Notes: a model not told the origin generated them from the sequence alone. DNA of 64,000 nt from Pseudomonadota bacterium (GCA_023425645.1 JAFACG010000008.1:1-64000), one strand, 5' to 3'. Counted from the stretch's first letter, positions 9,425 through 21,171 are shown. A program made the numbers and translations.

Positions 9425-10564
9425 CTAGGGCCTGCCCGGCCTGTGGTGACTGATGCTCATCAGCATCCCGCAGGCCACGCCCAGGGTCATCAAGGCCGTG
9501 CCGCCGTAGCTCAGGAACGGCAGGGGCACGCCGACCACGGGCAGGATGCCCGTCACCATGCCGATGTTCACGAATACGTAGACGAACAGCATCATGGACA
9601 TGGAGCCGGCCAGCAGGCGGCTGAACTGCGTCTGCGCGGCCACGGCGATCGTCAGGCCGCGCACGATGAGCAGCGCATACAGCACCAGCAGCATGATGCC
9701 GCCATATAGGCCGAACTCCTCGGCGAACACGGCGAAAATGAAGTCCGTGGTGCGTTCAGGCACGAAATCCAGGTGGGACTGGGTGCCCATCATGTAGCCT
9801 TTGCCATAGATGCCGCCCGAACCGATGGCGATCATGGACTGGATGGTGTGAAAGCCCTTGCCCAGCGGGTCGCTGCCCGGGTTGAGCAAGGTGCAGACGC
9901 GGTGCTTCTGGTAGTCGTGCAGGACCACCCAGTTCAGGTCGGGCACGCAGATCTGGTCTTCGTAGTAGAGCAAGGCGCTGATGCCCAGGATCAGCACCAG
10001 GAAGATGGGCACCAGCAGGCGGAACGACAGGCCTGCGAAATAAATGACGCAGAAACCGGCGCCGAACACCAGCAGCGCGGTGCCAAGGTCCGGCTGGCGT
10101 ACGATCAGCAGGAACGGAATCATGAGCAGCACGCCGGCCACCAGGAAGTCCATGAAGCGCATGCGCGAGCCCTGGTGGCGATCGAAATACCAGGCCAGCA
10201 TCAGCGGAACCGAGATCTTCAGCATCTCCGAAGGCTGGATGCGCGCCACGCCCAGGTCCAGCCAGCGGGTGGCGCCCTTGCTGGTCTCGCCGAAGAACTC
10301 CACGCCCAGCAGCAGCACCACGCCCAATGAATACACATAGGGCGCCAGGCGCATCCACAGCGGCGGAGGGATCAAGGCGGCCAGCCACATGACGCCGAAG
10401 GCCAGCAGGAAATTGCGCGTCTGGTCGGCAAAGCGCCAGTCGGTGCCGCCCACGGCCGAATGCATGACCGTCAGGCCCAGCACCGTCATCAGCAACAGCA
10501 GCAGCAACAGGGGCCAGTCGAAGGCGTTGATGGCTTTCAAGCCCCATTGAAGAAGACGTTTCAT
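9425..10564 (-). CDS. rodA: Rod-shape SEDS glycosyltransferase RodA (MrdB)
   Basis: 379 aa polytopic inner-membrane peptidoglycan polymerase of the elongasome. It shows about ten hydrophobic segments, the SEDS signature around PSEMLKI, and the FAVFAEEFG loop. Its start overlaps the stop of mrdA (ATGA), the usual pairing of a SEDS enzyme with its class B PBP. It is the last gene of the mreBCD-mrdA-rodA cluster and converges with mutY across 28 bases. No good terminator is visible in that gap. Confidence 0.95.
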   Translation of the reverse strand: MKRLLQWGLKAINAFDWPLLLLLLLMTVLGLTVMHSAVGGTDWRFADQTRNFLLAFGVMWLAALIPPPLWMRLAPYVYSLGVVLLLGVEFFGETSKGATRWLDLGVARIQPSEMLKISVPLMLAWYFDRHQGSRMRFMDFLVAGVLLMIPFLLIVRQPDLGTALLVFGAGFCVIYFAGLSFRLLVPIFLVLILGISALLYYEDQICVPDLNWVVLHDYQKHRVCTLLNPGSDPLGKGFHTIQSMIAIGSGGIYGKGYMMGTQSHLDFVPERTTDFIFAVFAEEFGLYGGIMLLVLYALLIVRGLTIAVAAQTQFSRLLAGSMSMMLFVYVFVNIGMVTGILPVVGVPLPFLSYGGTALMTLGVACGMLMSISHHRPGRP

Positions 10565-12420
10565 TGCAGATGCCCCCGCTCGACCAGCCAGTAATCAAAC
10601 ACCTGGCGCGCCACGGGCGCCGCCACCGAGCCGCCCCAGCCGGCGTTCTCCACGATCAGCGCGACGGCGATCTTGGGATTGTCGGCCGGCGCATAGGACA
10701 TGAACAGGGCGTGATCGCGCAGGCGTTCATCGATGGCATTGGCGTTGTACTTGGCTCCGCGCAGGCTGAACACCTGGGCCGTGCCGGTCTTGCCGGCGGC
10801 CTGGTAGGCCGCGCCCGCGAACGCGCGCCGGGCGGTCCCCATGCGCACCACGTCCACCAGCGCGCGCTTGACCACGTCCAGGTTGGCCTGCTTGAGGGGG
10901 ATGACCTCGGTATCGATGCGCACCGGCTTTTCCACGTCCGGATCATGCGGGTTGACGATCTGGCTGACCAGGTGAGGCTTGCGAGAGATGCCATTGTTGG
11001 CCAGCACGGCGGTGGCGTGGGCCAGTTGCAGCAGGGTGAAGGAGTTGTAGCCCTGGCCCACGGCCACCGAGATGCTCTCGCCCGCGTACCAGCGTTGCTG
11101 GGCGGGCTTGCGATAGGCCTGGCGCTTCCATTCGGTTGACGGCAGGATGCCGCGGCGCTCGCCGTCCAGGTCTATGCCGGTGTATTGGCCGAAGCCGAAC
11201 TGCTTCATGAAGTCGTGCAGACTGTCCACGCCGATCTCCGGCCCCAGCGAGTAGAAATAAGTATCCGAAGACACCACCAGCGCGCGGTGCATGTCCGTGG
11301 CGCCGTACACGGCGCCGCCCGCGTTGCGGAAACGCTGCCCGCCGAACTCGAAGTAGCCGGGGTCGGGCAGGCGATCGGTGGCGTTGCGCTTGCCCAGCTC
11401 CAGCGCCGCCAGCGCCACGAAGGGCTTGTAGGTGGAGCCGATGGGATAGGTGCCGTACAAGGGACGGTTGATCAGGGGGTGGTCGGGCGAGTCATTGAGC
11501 TTGCGCCAGTTTTCGACGTCGATGCCGTCGATGAACAGGTTGGGGTCGAAGGAAGGCGCCGACACGAAGGCCAGCACTTCTCCGGTGGCCGGCTCGATGG
11601 CCACCAGGGCGCCGCGGCGCCCCTTGAACTGGGCCTCGGCCACCTTCTGCAAGCCTATGTCCAGCGACAGTTTCAGGTTGGCCCCCGGCACCGGGGCCAC
11701 GCGGCTGAGCGTGCGCACCGGGCGTCCCGAGGCCGCCACTTCGACTTCCTCGATGCCGGTGCGGCCGTGCAGGGTCTGCTCCCAGGTCTTTTCGATGCCT
11801 TTCTTGCCGATGACGCTGGTGCCCCGGTAGTTGCCCGTCTGGCCGGATTCTTCCAGGCGCGCCTGGTCGGCTTCGGAAATGCGGCCCACATAGCCGATGA
11901 CATGGGCGGCCGCCTCGCCCTGCGGGTATTCGCGCACCCAGCGCGCCTGCAAGGTCACGCCGGGAAACTTGTAGGCGTGGGCCGCGAACCAGGAAGCCTC
12001 GTCATCATTCAGATTGTTGCGCAGCATGCTTTCCGAATAGCGGCTGTTCTGCGCCACGCTCTGCTTGAAGCGGCGCCGGTCGCGCGAGCTGAGCTCCACC
12101 AGCTGCCCGACCTTGTCCAGCATGTCGTCCACGGGCTCTTCGAGATTGGCGGGCACCACCGACAGGGTGTAGTCGCGGTAGTTGCGCGCCAGCACCACGC
12201 CGTTGCGGTCCAGGATCTCGCCGCGCCGGGGCGTGATGGGCACCACCGCGATCCGGTTCTGGTCGGCGCGCGCGGCAAAGCCTTCGTAGCGCACCACCTG
12301 CAAATACCACAGGCGCACGCCCAGCACGCTCAGCAGCAACGCGGCCAGGATGCCGGCCACCATGGCGCGGATCAGCATCCGCTGGCGTTGCTGGTGGGTG
12401 GTTTTCTTGAATTCGAACAT
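10561..12420 (-). CDS. mrdA: Penicillin-binding protein 2 (MrdA)
   Basis: 619 aa class B transpeptidase of lateral wall synthesis, anchored by one N-terminal membrane segment (about residues 18-40). A PBP dimerisation domain is followed by the transpeptidase with catalytic Ser329 (STYK, 329-332), an SSD second motif (SSDTYF) and the KTG triad (GKTGTAQ). It overlaps rodA by four bases and lies 14 bases after mreD. Length and motif order are typical. Confidence 0.96.
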   Translation of the reverse strand: MFEFKKTTHQQRQRMLIRAMVAGILAALLLSVLGVRLWYLQVVRYEGFAARADQNRIAVVPITPRRGEILDRNGVVLARNYRDYTLSVVPANLEEPVDDMLDKVGQLVELSSRDRRRFKQSVAQNSRYSESMLRNNLNDDEASWFAAHAYKFPGVTLQARWVREYPQGEAAAHVIGYVGRISEADQARLEESGQTGNYRGTSVIGKKGIEKTWEQTLHGRTGIEEVEVAASGRPVRTLSRVAPVPGANLKLSLDIGLQKVAEAQFKGRRGALVAIEPATGEVLAFVSAPSFDPNLFIDGIDVENWRKLNDSPDHPLINRPLYGTYPIGSTYKPFVALAALELGKRNATDRLPDPGYFEFGGQRFRNAGGAVYGATDMHRALVVSSDTYFYSLGPEIGVDSLHDFMKQFGFGQYTGIDLDGERRGILPSTEWKRQAYRKPAQQRWYAGESISVAVGQGYNSFTLLQLAHATAVLANNGISRKPHLVSQIVNPHDPDVEKPVRIDTEVIPLKQANLDVVKRALVDVVRMGTARRAFAGAAYQAAGKTGTAQVFSLRGAKYNANAIDERLRDHALFMSYAPADNPKIAVALIVENAGWGGSVAAPVARQVFDYWLVERGHLQ

Positions 12421-12434
12421 GGCCGCCGCTCCGT

Positions 12435-13013
12435 TCAGGGCGAACCGGAATCGGTCTCGTCATGACGCCGCTGCGGCAGAAAGAGCACGCTGTCGGCCAA
12501 CGGCCAGAGCGCCGCCGTCAGCAGGACGGCGCCGGCCCAGTCCCAGCCCGACCACTCCCCCATCAGCCAGGCGTGCAATACGCGCACCACCAGCTGGGCG
12601 AGCAGCATGACGGGCAGCATGTGCAGCACGTGGGTCCACATGCCGAAATGCAGCATGCGCCGGCGCAGCACCAGGGCGCCGTACACCACCAGCACGTAGC
12701 TGAGCGCATGCTCGCCCAGCAGGCTGCCATCGTGCACGTCCACCAGGATGCCCAGCAGAAAGGCCAGCGACATGGGCACGCGGCGCGGCTCGTGCACGGC
12801 CCAGAAGGCCAGCACCAGCATCAGCAGGTCGGGCGCGAAGGACCACAGCCGCCAGGGCAGCATGGAGGACAGCCACATCAGCAGGATGGAGCCCCAGACC
12901 AGCCAGGGGCTGGAAGCCCGGGAAAAGGGGCTGCTGTCGATGGGCTGCAGACTGCTCAGGGATGAATGCCGCGCCCGCCGGGACTGCGTATCCGGGGATT
13001 CAGGGCGATTCAT
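12435..13013 (-). CDS. mreD: Rod-shape-determining protein MreD
   Basis: 192 aa integral membrane protein of the elongasome, with about five hydrophobic segments after a polar N-terminus of about 35 residues. A TTG seven codons upstream (13034) is possible, but the ATG at 13013 (MNRPESP) is preferred. It overlaps the 3' end of mreC by 14 bases. MreD is poorly conserved; the call rests on position between mreC and mrdA as well as the hydrophobic pattern. Confidence 0.92.
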   Translation of the reverse strand: MNRPESPDTQSRRARHSSLSSLQPIDSSPFSRASSPWLVWGSILLMWLSSMLPWRLWSFAPDLLMLVLAFWAVHEPRRVPMSLAFLLGILVDVHDGSLLGEHALSYVLVVYGALVLRRRMLHFGMWTHVLHMLPVMLLAQLVVRVLHAWLMGEWSGWDWAGAVLLTAALWPLADSVLFLPQRRHDETDSGSP

Positions 13014-13881
13014 GGTCTGGCTTGTCCTGTTCAAAAGGGGGTTCGCTCTCGGGCACGAGCAGGATCAGGAAATGGCGATAGCGTTCCGGATGCGAAAGCG
13101 GCGAGACCAGCGCCAGGGCGAATCCCGAGGCGTCGTCCCGTTCGATGCGGTCCACCGTGCCCACGGGCAGGCCGGCCGGAAACAGACCGCCGATGCCGCT
13201 GGTGATGAGCGTGTCGTTCTCCTGCAGGTCCACGTCGGCCGTCAGGTAGCGCACCTCCACCTTGCCGCCCGGATTGCCGCCGAAGGCGATCAGGCGCAGG
13301 CCGTTGCGCAGCACCTGCACCGGCACCGACACCTTGTCGTCGGTGATGAGCGCGGCCTCCGAGGTGAAGCGCGTGACGCGCACCACCTGGCCGACCACGC
13401 CGCCCTCGTCGATGACCGGCATGCCGGGACGGATGCCGCTGGAGGAACCCTTGTTGAAGATCAGGTGTCGGGCATAGCCGTTGGGCGGCTCGTACAGGAC
13501 CTCCACCGCCACGGAAGGCTGGGTGACCGCATCGGCCACCTGCAGCAGGCGGCGCAATTGTTCGTTTTCCGCCGACAGCTGGGCGGCATGGGTGGAGAGC
13601 TGGGCCAGCTCGATGCGCTGGCGTTGCAGCGCTTCTTTTTCGGAGCGCGCCGTGGAGGCCGCGTCGGTCCAGCTACTGAAATAGCTGACCAGGTCGCGCG
13701 GGGCGAGCATCACGCGCTGGAAGGGATAGAGCACCGCCGCCACGGCCTGGCGCACCGGCTCGAGCACGGCCAGGCGAGCGTCGGCCAGCATCAGGCCCAG
13801 CGCCAGCACGACCAGCGCGGCCACGCGCAGCTCGGCGGACGTGCCGCGCCTGAAAAGCCGGATGGAGCCTTGTTCTCGCAT
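13000..13881 (-). CDS. mreC: Rod-shape-determining protein MreC
   Basis: 293 aa bitopic protein with one membrane helix near residues 20-40, a coiled coil around residues 60-110, and a periplasmic beta-rich domain that contacts PBP2. The C-terminal part carries the conserved GxGGxFPxGxPVGxV-type turn (GIGGLFPAGLPVGTV). It is 60 bases downstream of mreB. Confidence 0.95.
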   Translation of the reverse strand: MREQGSIRLFRRGTSAELRVAALVVLALGLMLADARLAVLEPVRQAVAAVLYPFQRVMLAPRDLVSYFSSWTDAASTARSEKEALQRQRIELAQLSTHAAQLSAENEQLRRLLQVADAVTQPSVAVEVLYEPPNGYARHLIFNKGSSSGIRPGMPVIDEGGVVGQVVRVTRFTSEAALITDDKVSVPVQVLRNGLRLIAFGGNPGGKVEVRYLTADVDLQENDTLITSGIGGLFPAGLPVGTVDRIERDDASGFALALVSPLSHPERYRHFLILLVPESEPPFEQDKPDHESP

Positions 13882-13941
13882 TACTCAAGCACTCGGACGC
13901 TTGCCCCCAGGGCACGGACCGCCCGGGGAGCTGAGCAGGGA

Positions 13942-15254
<1,313 letters not shown>

Positions 15255-15563
15255 ATGTCCATCACTCAACAGGATGTTGCCCGTATCGCGCAACTGGCGC
15301 GCATCGATTTATCTGCCGAACAGACCGTCCAGGTCGAGCAGGATCTGACGCGCATCCTGGGGCTGATCCAGACCCTGCAGACCGTCGACACCACCGGCGT
15401 CGAACCCATGGCCCACCCCTTGTCCGCGCACCAGGAGATCAGCCTGCGCCTGCGCGAGGACCAGGCGCTGCCCACGGGAACGGTGGACAGCCGCCAAGCC
15501 ATGATGCGCAACGCCCCCGCCGAACAGGACGGCCTGTTCCTCGTGCCCACGGTCATCGAATAA
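15255..15563 (+). CDS. gatC: Asp-tRNA(Asn)/Glu-tRNA(Gln) amidotransferase subunit C
   Basis: 102 aa small scaffold subunit that holds GatA to GatB in the tRNA-dependent amidotransferase. It carries the family pattern VARIAQLARIDLS near the start and the C-terminal R.DxA...FLVPTVIE ending. First gene of gatCAB, ten bases before gatA. Confidence 0.95.
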   Translation: MSITQQDVARIAQLARIDLSAEQTVQVEQDLTRILGLIQTLQTVDTTGVEPMAHPLSAHQEISLRLREDQALPTGTVDSRQAMMRNAPAEQDGLFLVPTVIE

Positions 15564-15572
15564 AGCAGAACC

Positions 15573-17093
15573 ATGTCTTTCTCCCCTGAATTCGCCTCCA
15601 TTGCCACCTTGCGGCAAGCGCTGCAAGCCAAGACCATCAGCGCCCGGGAACTCGCCCAGCACGCGCTGGAGCGCAGCGCGCGCCGCCAGGACCTGAACGC
15701 TTTCGTGCAGCAGGAACCGGCCCTGACGCTGGCCCAGGCCGACGCGGCCGACGCCCTGATCGCGCAGGGCAAGGCCGGTCCGCTGACCGGCATCCCCATT
15801 GCCCACAAGGACCTGTTCGTCACGCGCGACTGGCGCACCACCGCCTGCAGCAAGATGCTGGGCGACTACGTCAGCCCCTTCGACGCCACGGTGGTCGAGA
15901 AGCTGCAGGCCGCCGGCGCGGTCTCGCTGGGCAAGCTGAGCTGCGACGAGTTCGCCATGGGCTCGCGCAATGAAAGCTCCATCTTCGGCCCCGTGCGCAA
16001 CCCCTGGGACAGCAGCGTGATCCCGGGCGGCTCCTCGGGCGGCTCGGCCGCCGCCGTGGCCGCCGGCCTGGTGGCCGGCGCCACCGCCACCGATACGGGC
16101 GGCTCCATCCGCCAGCCCGCCGCCCTGTGCGGGGTCAGCGGCATCAAGCCCACTTACGGCACGGTATCGCGCTTCGGCATCATCGCCTACGGCTCCAGCC
16201 TGGACCAGGCCGGCCCCATCGCCCGCAGCGCGCGCGACCTCCTGGACCTGCTGGAGGCCATGTGCGGCTTCGATCCGCATGACGCCACCAGCCTGGAATT
16301 CTGCGACGACCAGCCCAACACGGGCGAGCGCATCCGCAAGCAGTTCGAGCAGCACGCCGCCCAGTACGACGCGCAAGGCAGCCAGCCCCTGAAGGGTCTG
16401 CGCATAGGCGTGCCCGCCCAGTTCTTCGGCGAAGGCCTGGATCCGGCCATCGCCGCCGGCATCGAATCGGCCCTCAAGACCTACGAAAGCCTGGGCGCGG
16501 AACGGGTCACGGTGCAGTTGCCCCTGACCGAGCTGTCCATCCCGACCTATTACGTCATCAGCCCGGCCGAGGCCTCCACCAACCTGTCGCGCTTTGACGG
16601 CGTGCGCTACGGTCACCGCGCCGAACAATACACCGACCTGGCCAGCATGATTTCGCGCTCGCGCTCCGAAGGCTTCGGCCCCGAAGTCGTGCGCCGCATC
16701 CTGGTGGGCACCTACGTGCTCTCGCACGGCTATTACGACGCCTATTACCTGCAGGCGCAACGCGTGCGCCGCATGATCGTGGACGATTTCCAGAAAGCCT
16801 TCGCCCAGTGCGACCTGATCCTGGGCCCGGTCACCCCGACGCTGGGCCGCAAGATCGGCGACGCCACGGACGACCCCACGGCCGACTGGCTGGGCGACAT
16901 CTACACGCTGGGCGTGAGCCTGGCCGGCCTGCCCGCCATGTCCATCCCCTGCGGCCTGAGCGGCGGCGACAAGCCCCTGCCCATAGGCCTGCAGATCATC
17001 GGCAACTACTTCCGCGAAGGCCAGCTGCTGGCCTTCGCCGACCGCTTCCAGCAAGCCACCGACTGGCATCAACGTCAACCAGGACAAGAATGA
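15573..17093 (+). CDS. gatA: Asp-tRNA(Asn)/Glu-tRNA(Gln) amidotransferase subunit A
   Basis: 506 aa amidase that releases ammonia from glutamine. The Ser-cisSer-Lys triad is visible as Lys79 (AHKD), Ser154 ([10 protein letters not shown]) and nucleophile Ser178 (DTGGSIR). Presence of the complete operon implies that Gln-tRNA and/or Asn-tRNA are made by transamidation. Its stop is shared with the gatB start region (ATGATGG). Confidence 0.97.
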   Translation: MSFSPEFASIATLRQALQAKTISARELAQHALERSARRQDLNAFVQQEPALTLAQADAADALIAQGKAGPLTGIPIAHKDLFVTRDWRTTACSKMLGDYVSPFDATVVEKLQAAGAVSLGKLSCDEFAMGSRNESSIFGPVRNPWDSSVIPGGSSGGSAAAVAAGLVAGATATDTGGSIRQPAALCGVSGIKPTYGTVSRFGIIAYGSSLDQAGPIARSARDLLDLLEAMCGFDPHDATSLEFCDDQPNTGERIRKQFEQHAAQYDAQGSQPLKGLRIGVPAQFFGEGLDPAIAAGIESALKTYESLGAERVTVQLPLTELSIPTYYVISPAEASTNLSRFDGVRYGHRAEQYTDLASMISRSRSEGFGPEVVRRILVGTYVLSHGYYDAYYLQAQRVRRMIVDDFQKAFAQCDLILGPVTPTLGRKIGDATDDPTADWLGDIYTLGVSLAGLPAMSIPCGLSGGDKPLPIGLQIIGNYFREGQLLAFADRFQQATDWHQRQPGQE

Positions 17094-18550
17094 TGGAATG
17101 GGAAATTGTCATCGGGCTGGAAACCCACGTTCAGCTCTCGACCGAATCCAAGATTTTCTCCAGCAGCAGCACCCGCTTCGGCGCGCTGCCCAACACGCAG
17201 GCCAATGAGGTCGACATGGCCCTGCCCGGCGCGCTGCCGGTATTCAACCGCGGCGCGGCCGAACGGGCCATCCGCCTGGGCCTGGCCGTGGGCGGCCGCA
17301 TCGCGCCCCGCTCGGTCTTCGAGCGCAAGAACTACTTCTACCCCGACCTGCCCAAGAACTACCAGATCAGCCAGATGGAAATCCCGGTGGTGTCGGGCGG
17401 CACGATTTCCTTCATGGTCGGCGACGAGGAAAAGACCGTCAATCTGACTCGCGCCCACCTCGAAGAGGACGCCGGCAAGTCGCTGCACGAGAACTTCCGC
17501 GGCCCGCACGGCGAGTCCTCCACCGGCATCGACCTGAACCGGGCCGGCACCCCGTTGCTGGAAATCGTATCCGAACCCGAGATGCGCTCGGCCGCCGAGG
17601 CCGTGGGCTATGCGCGCGCGCTGCATAGCCTGGTCGTCTGGCTGGGCATCTGCGACGGCAACATGCAGGAGGGCTCCTTTCGCGTGGACGCCAACGTCTC
17701 GGTACGCCCCAAGGGCCAGGCCGAGTTCGGCACGCGCTGCGAACTGAAGAACATCAACTCCTTCCGCTTCCTGGAACGCGCCATCCAGTACGAAGCCCGG
17801 CGCCAGATCGAACTGATCGAGGACGGCGGCAAGGTCACGCAGGAAACCCGCCTGTACGACGCCGATCGCGACGAGACGCGCAGCATGCGCAGCAAGGAAG
17901 ACGCGCACGACTACCGCTACTTCCCCGATCCGGACCTGCCGCCATTGATCATCGGCGCCGACTGGATCGAGCGCGTGCGCCAGGACATGCCCGAACTGCC
18001 GGCCCAGAAAAAGGCCCGCTTCGAGCGCGAATTCGAACTGAGCCGCTACGACGCATCCCAGCTCACCGTGGACCGGGCCACGGCGGACTTCTTCGAAGCC
18101 GTGCTGCAGGCCGGCTCGCCCGCTCACGCCAAGCTGGCCGCCAACTGGATACTGGGCGAGCTGTCCGCCACCTTGAATCGCCAGGAACTGGACATCACCC
18201 AGTCGCGCGTCAGTCCTGCCCAACTGGCACAGCTGATCGCCCGCATCGCCGACGGCACCATCTCCAACAAGATCGCCCGCGACGTCTTCACCGCGCAATG
18301 GGAAGGCGAACTGGACGGCGATGTGGACGCCATCATCGAGGCCAAGGGGCTGAAGCAGATCAACGACGCCGGCGCCATCGGCGCCATGGTCGACGAAGTG
18401 CTGGCCGCCAATGCCGACATGATCGAACAGTACCGCGCAGGCAAGCAGAAAGCCTTCAACGCGCTGGTCGGCCAGGTCATGAAAGTCGCCAAGGGCAAGG
18501 CCAACCCCCAGCAGATCAACGACATGCTCAAGCAGAAGCTGGACGCCTGA
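17093..18550 (+). CDS. gatB: Asp-tRNA(Asn)/Glu-tRNA(Gln) amidotransferase subunit B
   Basis: 485 aa subunit that phosphorylates the mischarged tRNA and transfers ammonia. N-terminus [15 protein letters not shown] is the family signature, and the C-terminal GatB/YqeY domain is present. Two ATGs stand in tandem at 17090 and 17093. I choose 17093 because AGGA (17081-17084) is eight bases away, against five for 17090. The start overlaps the gatA stop either way. The gene is closed by the terminator at 18573-18601. Confidence 0.97.
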   Translation: MEWEIVIGLETHVQLSTESKIFSSSSTRFGALPNTQANEVDMALPGALPVFNRGAAERAIRLGLAVGGRIAPRSVFERKNYFYPDLPKNYQISQMEIPVVSGGTISFMVGDEEKTVNLTRAHLEEDAGKSLHENFRGPHGESSTGIDLNRAGTPLLEIVSEPEMRSAAEAVGYARALHSLVVWLGICDGNMQEGSFRVDANVSVRPKGQAEFGTRCELKNINSFRFLERAIQYEARRQIELIEDGGKVTQETRLYDADRDETRSMRSKEDAHDYRYFPDPDLPPLIIGADWIERVRQDMPELPAQKKARFEREFELSRYDASQLTVDRATADFFEAVLQAGSPAHAKLAANWILGELSATLNRQELDITQSRVSPAQLAQLIARIADGTISNKIARDVFTAQWEGELDGDVDAIIEAKGLKQINDAGAIGAMVDEVLAANADMIEQYRAGKQKAFNALVGQVMKVAKGKANPQQINDMLKQKLDA

Positions 18551-18572
18551 TCCGCCGCACGCCCCCAACGGA

Positions 18573-18605
18573 AAACACCAGGCCGCGCGCCTGGTGTTTT
18601 TCTTT
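18573..18605 (+). terminator. Rho-independent terminator of gatCAB
   Basis: Eleven-base perfect stem (18573-18583 with 18589-18599), loop CGCGC, then T-rich TTTTTCTTT. It is 22 bases after the gatB stop. Confidence 0.92.
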
Positions 18606-18609
18606 GCAG

Positions 18610-18632
18610 CCCTTGGGCGAAGGCGCTTTTTT
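18610..18632. repeat. Shortened copy of the terminator-like repeat (copy 3)
   Basis: On minus it reads A6-GCGCCTTCG-CCCAAGGG, the two arms of the element at 2189-2245 with its middle missing, in opposite orientation. It lies directly after the gatB terminator. Similarity is short, so homology is uncertain. Confidence 0.35.
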
Positions 18633-18832
18633 CATTCTCTCCACCATCGACAATAAAAAGCATTAGCCAGAATTGTTATAAGCAAGCGAAGTTTTCGTAT
18701 TTCACGAGGTTCTCGGACACATGCTGAAATACTTTCCATGGGAAACCCGCCGCTCACGAGCAACCCGCTCCGCCCGGCCCCCGCCTATGGCCCGAGACAA
18801 GCATTCGGGCCTTGTTTCTTACTGGAAGCCTC

Positions 18833-19642
18833 ATGAAAACGTCTTTCAAGCTGTTTGCCTCTCTCGCCCTGTCCCTGGTCGCGGGCCTCGCCCATGCCGA
18901 CCGCCTGGAGGACATCAAGAAGTCCGGCGTGCTGACCATCGCCGCCTTCGACAGCAACCCGCCTTTTGGCTTCGTGGACGCCAAGACCCGCCAGATCGTG
19001 GGCCTGGACGTGGACTTCGGCAAGGCGCTGGCCGACAAGCTGGGCGTCAAGCTCGCCATCCAGCCCACCAACCCCGCCAACCGCATCCCGCTGCTCAGTT
19101 CCAAAAAGGCCGACCTGGTCGTGGCCAACTTCACCATCACCGAAGAGCGCGCCAAGCAGATTGATTTCAGCATTCCCTACTTCGCTTCCGGCCAGCAGTT
19201 CATCGCCAGAAAAGGCACGCTGAGCTCGCCCGAACAGCTCAACTCCCTGCGCATCGGCGTGGACAAGGGCACGACCAATGAAATCGTGCTGCGCGAGAAA
19301 TTCCCCGGCGCCACGCTGGTCGCCTACGACGACACGCCCTTCGCCTTCACGGCCCTGCGCAACGGCAACGTGCAGGCCATCACGCAGGACGGCCCCAAGC
19401 TGATCGGCCTGCTGGCCAACGTACCCGACAAGGACAAGTACGAAATCCCCGCCTTCTCCATCTCGGACGACCTGATCGGCATCGGCATCCCCAAGGGTGA
19501 AGACAATCTGAAGAAATTCGTGGACGCCACCCTGCTGGAGCTGGAGCAAAGCGGCAAGGCCGACGAGATCTACAACCGCTGGTTCGGCCCTGACACCGCC
19601 ACGCCGCTGGCCCGCCTGTACAAGATCGGCCAGGCCAAGTAA
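18833..19642 (+). CDS. Polar amino-acid ABC transporter, periplasmic binding protein
   Basis: 269 aa SBP family 3 receptor. A signal peptide is cleaved after Ala22 (AHA before DR), then the GltI/GlnH-like fold follows with DSNPPFGFVD near the start and GVDKGTTNE in the second lobe. An in-frame ATG at 18812 exists, but 18833 is preferred because it begins MKTSFKLF directly at the signal peptide and has GGAAG just upstream. It is followed by two permease genes but no ATPase. The pocket is of the amino-acid type; the exact ligand is unknown. Confidence 0.92.
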   Translation: MKTSFKLFASLALSLVAGLAHADRLEDIKKSGVLTIAAFDSNPPFGFVDAKTRQIVGLDVDFGKALADKLGVKLAIQPTNPANRIPLLSSKKADLVVANFTITEERAKQIDFSIPYFASGQQFIARKGTLSSPEQLNSLRIGVDKGTTNEIVLREKFPGATLVAYDDTPFAFTALRNGNVQAITQDGPKLIGLLANVPDKDKYEIPAFSISDDLIGIGIPKGEDNLKKFVDATLLELEQSGKADEIYNRWFGPDTATPLARLYKIGQAK

Positions 19643-19744
19643 GCCGCGCTACGCTGACCGGACACACTGCCCACCCCGGCCCAACCGGGCGTGGGCGGCG
19701 TCTTTTCCATCGGGCGGCTCCGGCGGCCCTGCTCTCTTATCATC

Positions 19745-20482
19745 ATGTTCGCTGTCTCCGACTGGCTGGCGCCGCACTATGTGGGCTGGCTGCTGAAAGG
19801 CTTCTACCTGACCTTGTGGCTGTCCGCCCTGGTGTCCGTGGTCGCCACGGTTCTGGGCTTTTTCATCTGCCTGGGGCGCCTGTCGCGCCACCGGCTGCCC
19901 TCATACCTGAGCCGCGCCTACCTGAGCCTGTTCCGCAACACGCCGCTGCTGATCCAGCTGTTCTTCTGGTATTTCGGCGCGCCCGGCCTGATGCCCGAAC
20001 ACCGGGTCGCGTGGCTGAACACGCCGCACCGCATCGAGCTGGCAGGCGTGCCGCTGTCCTGGCCCAGTTTCGAGTTCCTGGCCGCCCTGTGGGGATTGAG
20101 CCTGTACACGGCGGCCTTCATCGCCGAGGAGCTGCGCTCGGGCGTGCAAGGCGTGCGCGCCAGCCAATGGGCGGCCGCCCGCTCGCTGGGGCTGGCGGAC
20201 TTCCAGATCTGGCGCTGGATCGTCATGCCTCAGGCGCTGCGCAACGCCTTCCCCTCGCTGCTGGGACAGTACATGAACACCATCAAGAACACCTCGCTGA
20301 CCATGGCCATCGGCCTGGCCGAGCTGTCCTATGCCTCGCGCCAGGTGGAGACCGAGAGCCTCAAGGCCTTCCAGGCCTTCGGCGTCGCCACCGCTCTCTA
20401 CATCCTGGCCGTCGCCCTGGTGGAAACGGGCGGACAATACCTGCAGCGGCGCCGCTATCAGGTCTGGGGAGGGCAGCGATGA
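19745..20482 (+). CDS. Polar amino-acid ABC transporter permease (GltJ-like)
   Basis: 245 aa inner-membrane permease of the HisM/GlnP family. It has five to six hydrophobic segments, FRNTPLLIQLFFWYF typical of the family, and the EAA loop QWAAARSLGLADFQIWRWIV. ATG 19745 (MFAVSDWL) is chosen over upstream in-frame starts because the upstream residues are polar and unlike the family. It overlaps the next permease by four bases (ATGA). Confidence 0.93.
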   Translation: MFAVSDWLAPHYVGWLLKGFYLTLWLSALVSVVATVLGFFICLGRLSRHRLPSYLSRAYLSLFRNTPLLIQLFFWYFGAPGLMPEHRVAWLNTPHRIELAGVPLSWPSFEFLAALWGLSLYTAAFIAEELRSGVQGVRASQWAAARSLGLADFQIWRWIVMPQALRNAFPSLLGQYMNTIKNTSLTMAIGLAELSYASRQVETESLKAFQAFGVATALYILAVALVETGGQYLQRRRYQVWGGQR

Positions 20483-21171
20483 ACTTGCACGTCATCCAGG
20501 ACAATCTGCTGTACTTCATGGTGGGAGCCTGGCCCTACGGTCCGCTGGGCGGCGCGGCCCTGACGCTGATCCTGAGCCTGAGCAGCGCCCTGGCCTCCGC
20601 CGTCCTGGGATTGGCGCTGGGCGTGGCGCTGTCGCTGACGCGCGGCCTGGCGCACCAGGGCCTGGTGCTGGTCCTGGGCTTTTTTCGCGCCATTCCCGTG
20701 CTGATGCTGATCTTCTGGACCTACTTCCTGCTGCCCATGCTGTTCCAGATCGACATACCGGGCTCCGCCACCGTGGTCTGCGCCCTGTCGCTGATCGGCG
20801 GCGCCTACCTGGCCCATGCCGTTCATGCGGGCATACGCAGCCTGCCCGCCGGCCAATGGCAGGCCGGCCTGGCCCTGGGCCTGACACGCCGCCAGCTGAT
20901 GCGCTGGATCATCCTGCCGCAGGCCCTGCCCATCATGCTGCCCTCCTTCATCAACCTGTGGGTGGCCCTGATCAAGGACACGTCGCTGGCCTATGTGATC
21001 GGGGTGGCGGAACTGTCTTTCGTCGCCACCCAGGTCAGCAACCGCGAGATGATCTATCCCGTGGAAATCTTCCTTTTCGTGGCCCTGGTCTACTACCTGT
21101 TCTGCAGCGGCCTGCAAGCTTTGGCCGACCTGGCGGCGCGCCGCTGGCAGCCCGGGCGGCACGCGCAGTAA
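20479..21171 (+). CDS. Polar amino-acid ABC transporter permease (GltK-like)
   Basis: 230 aa second permease, with FFRAIPVLMLIFWTYFLLP and the EAA loop QWQAGLALGLTRRQLMRWII. It pairs with the previous gene to form the channel. In related operons an ATPase (GltL type) follows. Here the next gene is pyrE on the other strand, so the system has no ATPase at this locus. Confidence 0.93.
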   Translation: MNLHVIQDNLLYFMVGAWPYGPLGGAALTLILSLSSALASAVLGLALGVALSLTRGLAHQGLVLVLGFFRAIPVLMLIFWTYFLLPMLFQIDIPGSATVVCALSLIGGAYLAHAVHAGIRSLPAGQWQAGLALGLTRRQLMRWIILPQALPIMLPSFINLWVALIKDTSLAYVIGVAELSFVATQVSNREMIYPVEIFLFVALVYYLFCSGLQALADLAARRWQPGRHAQ

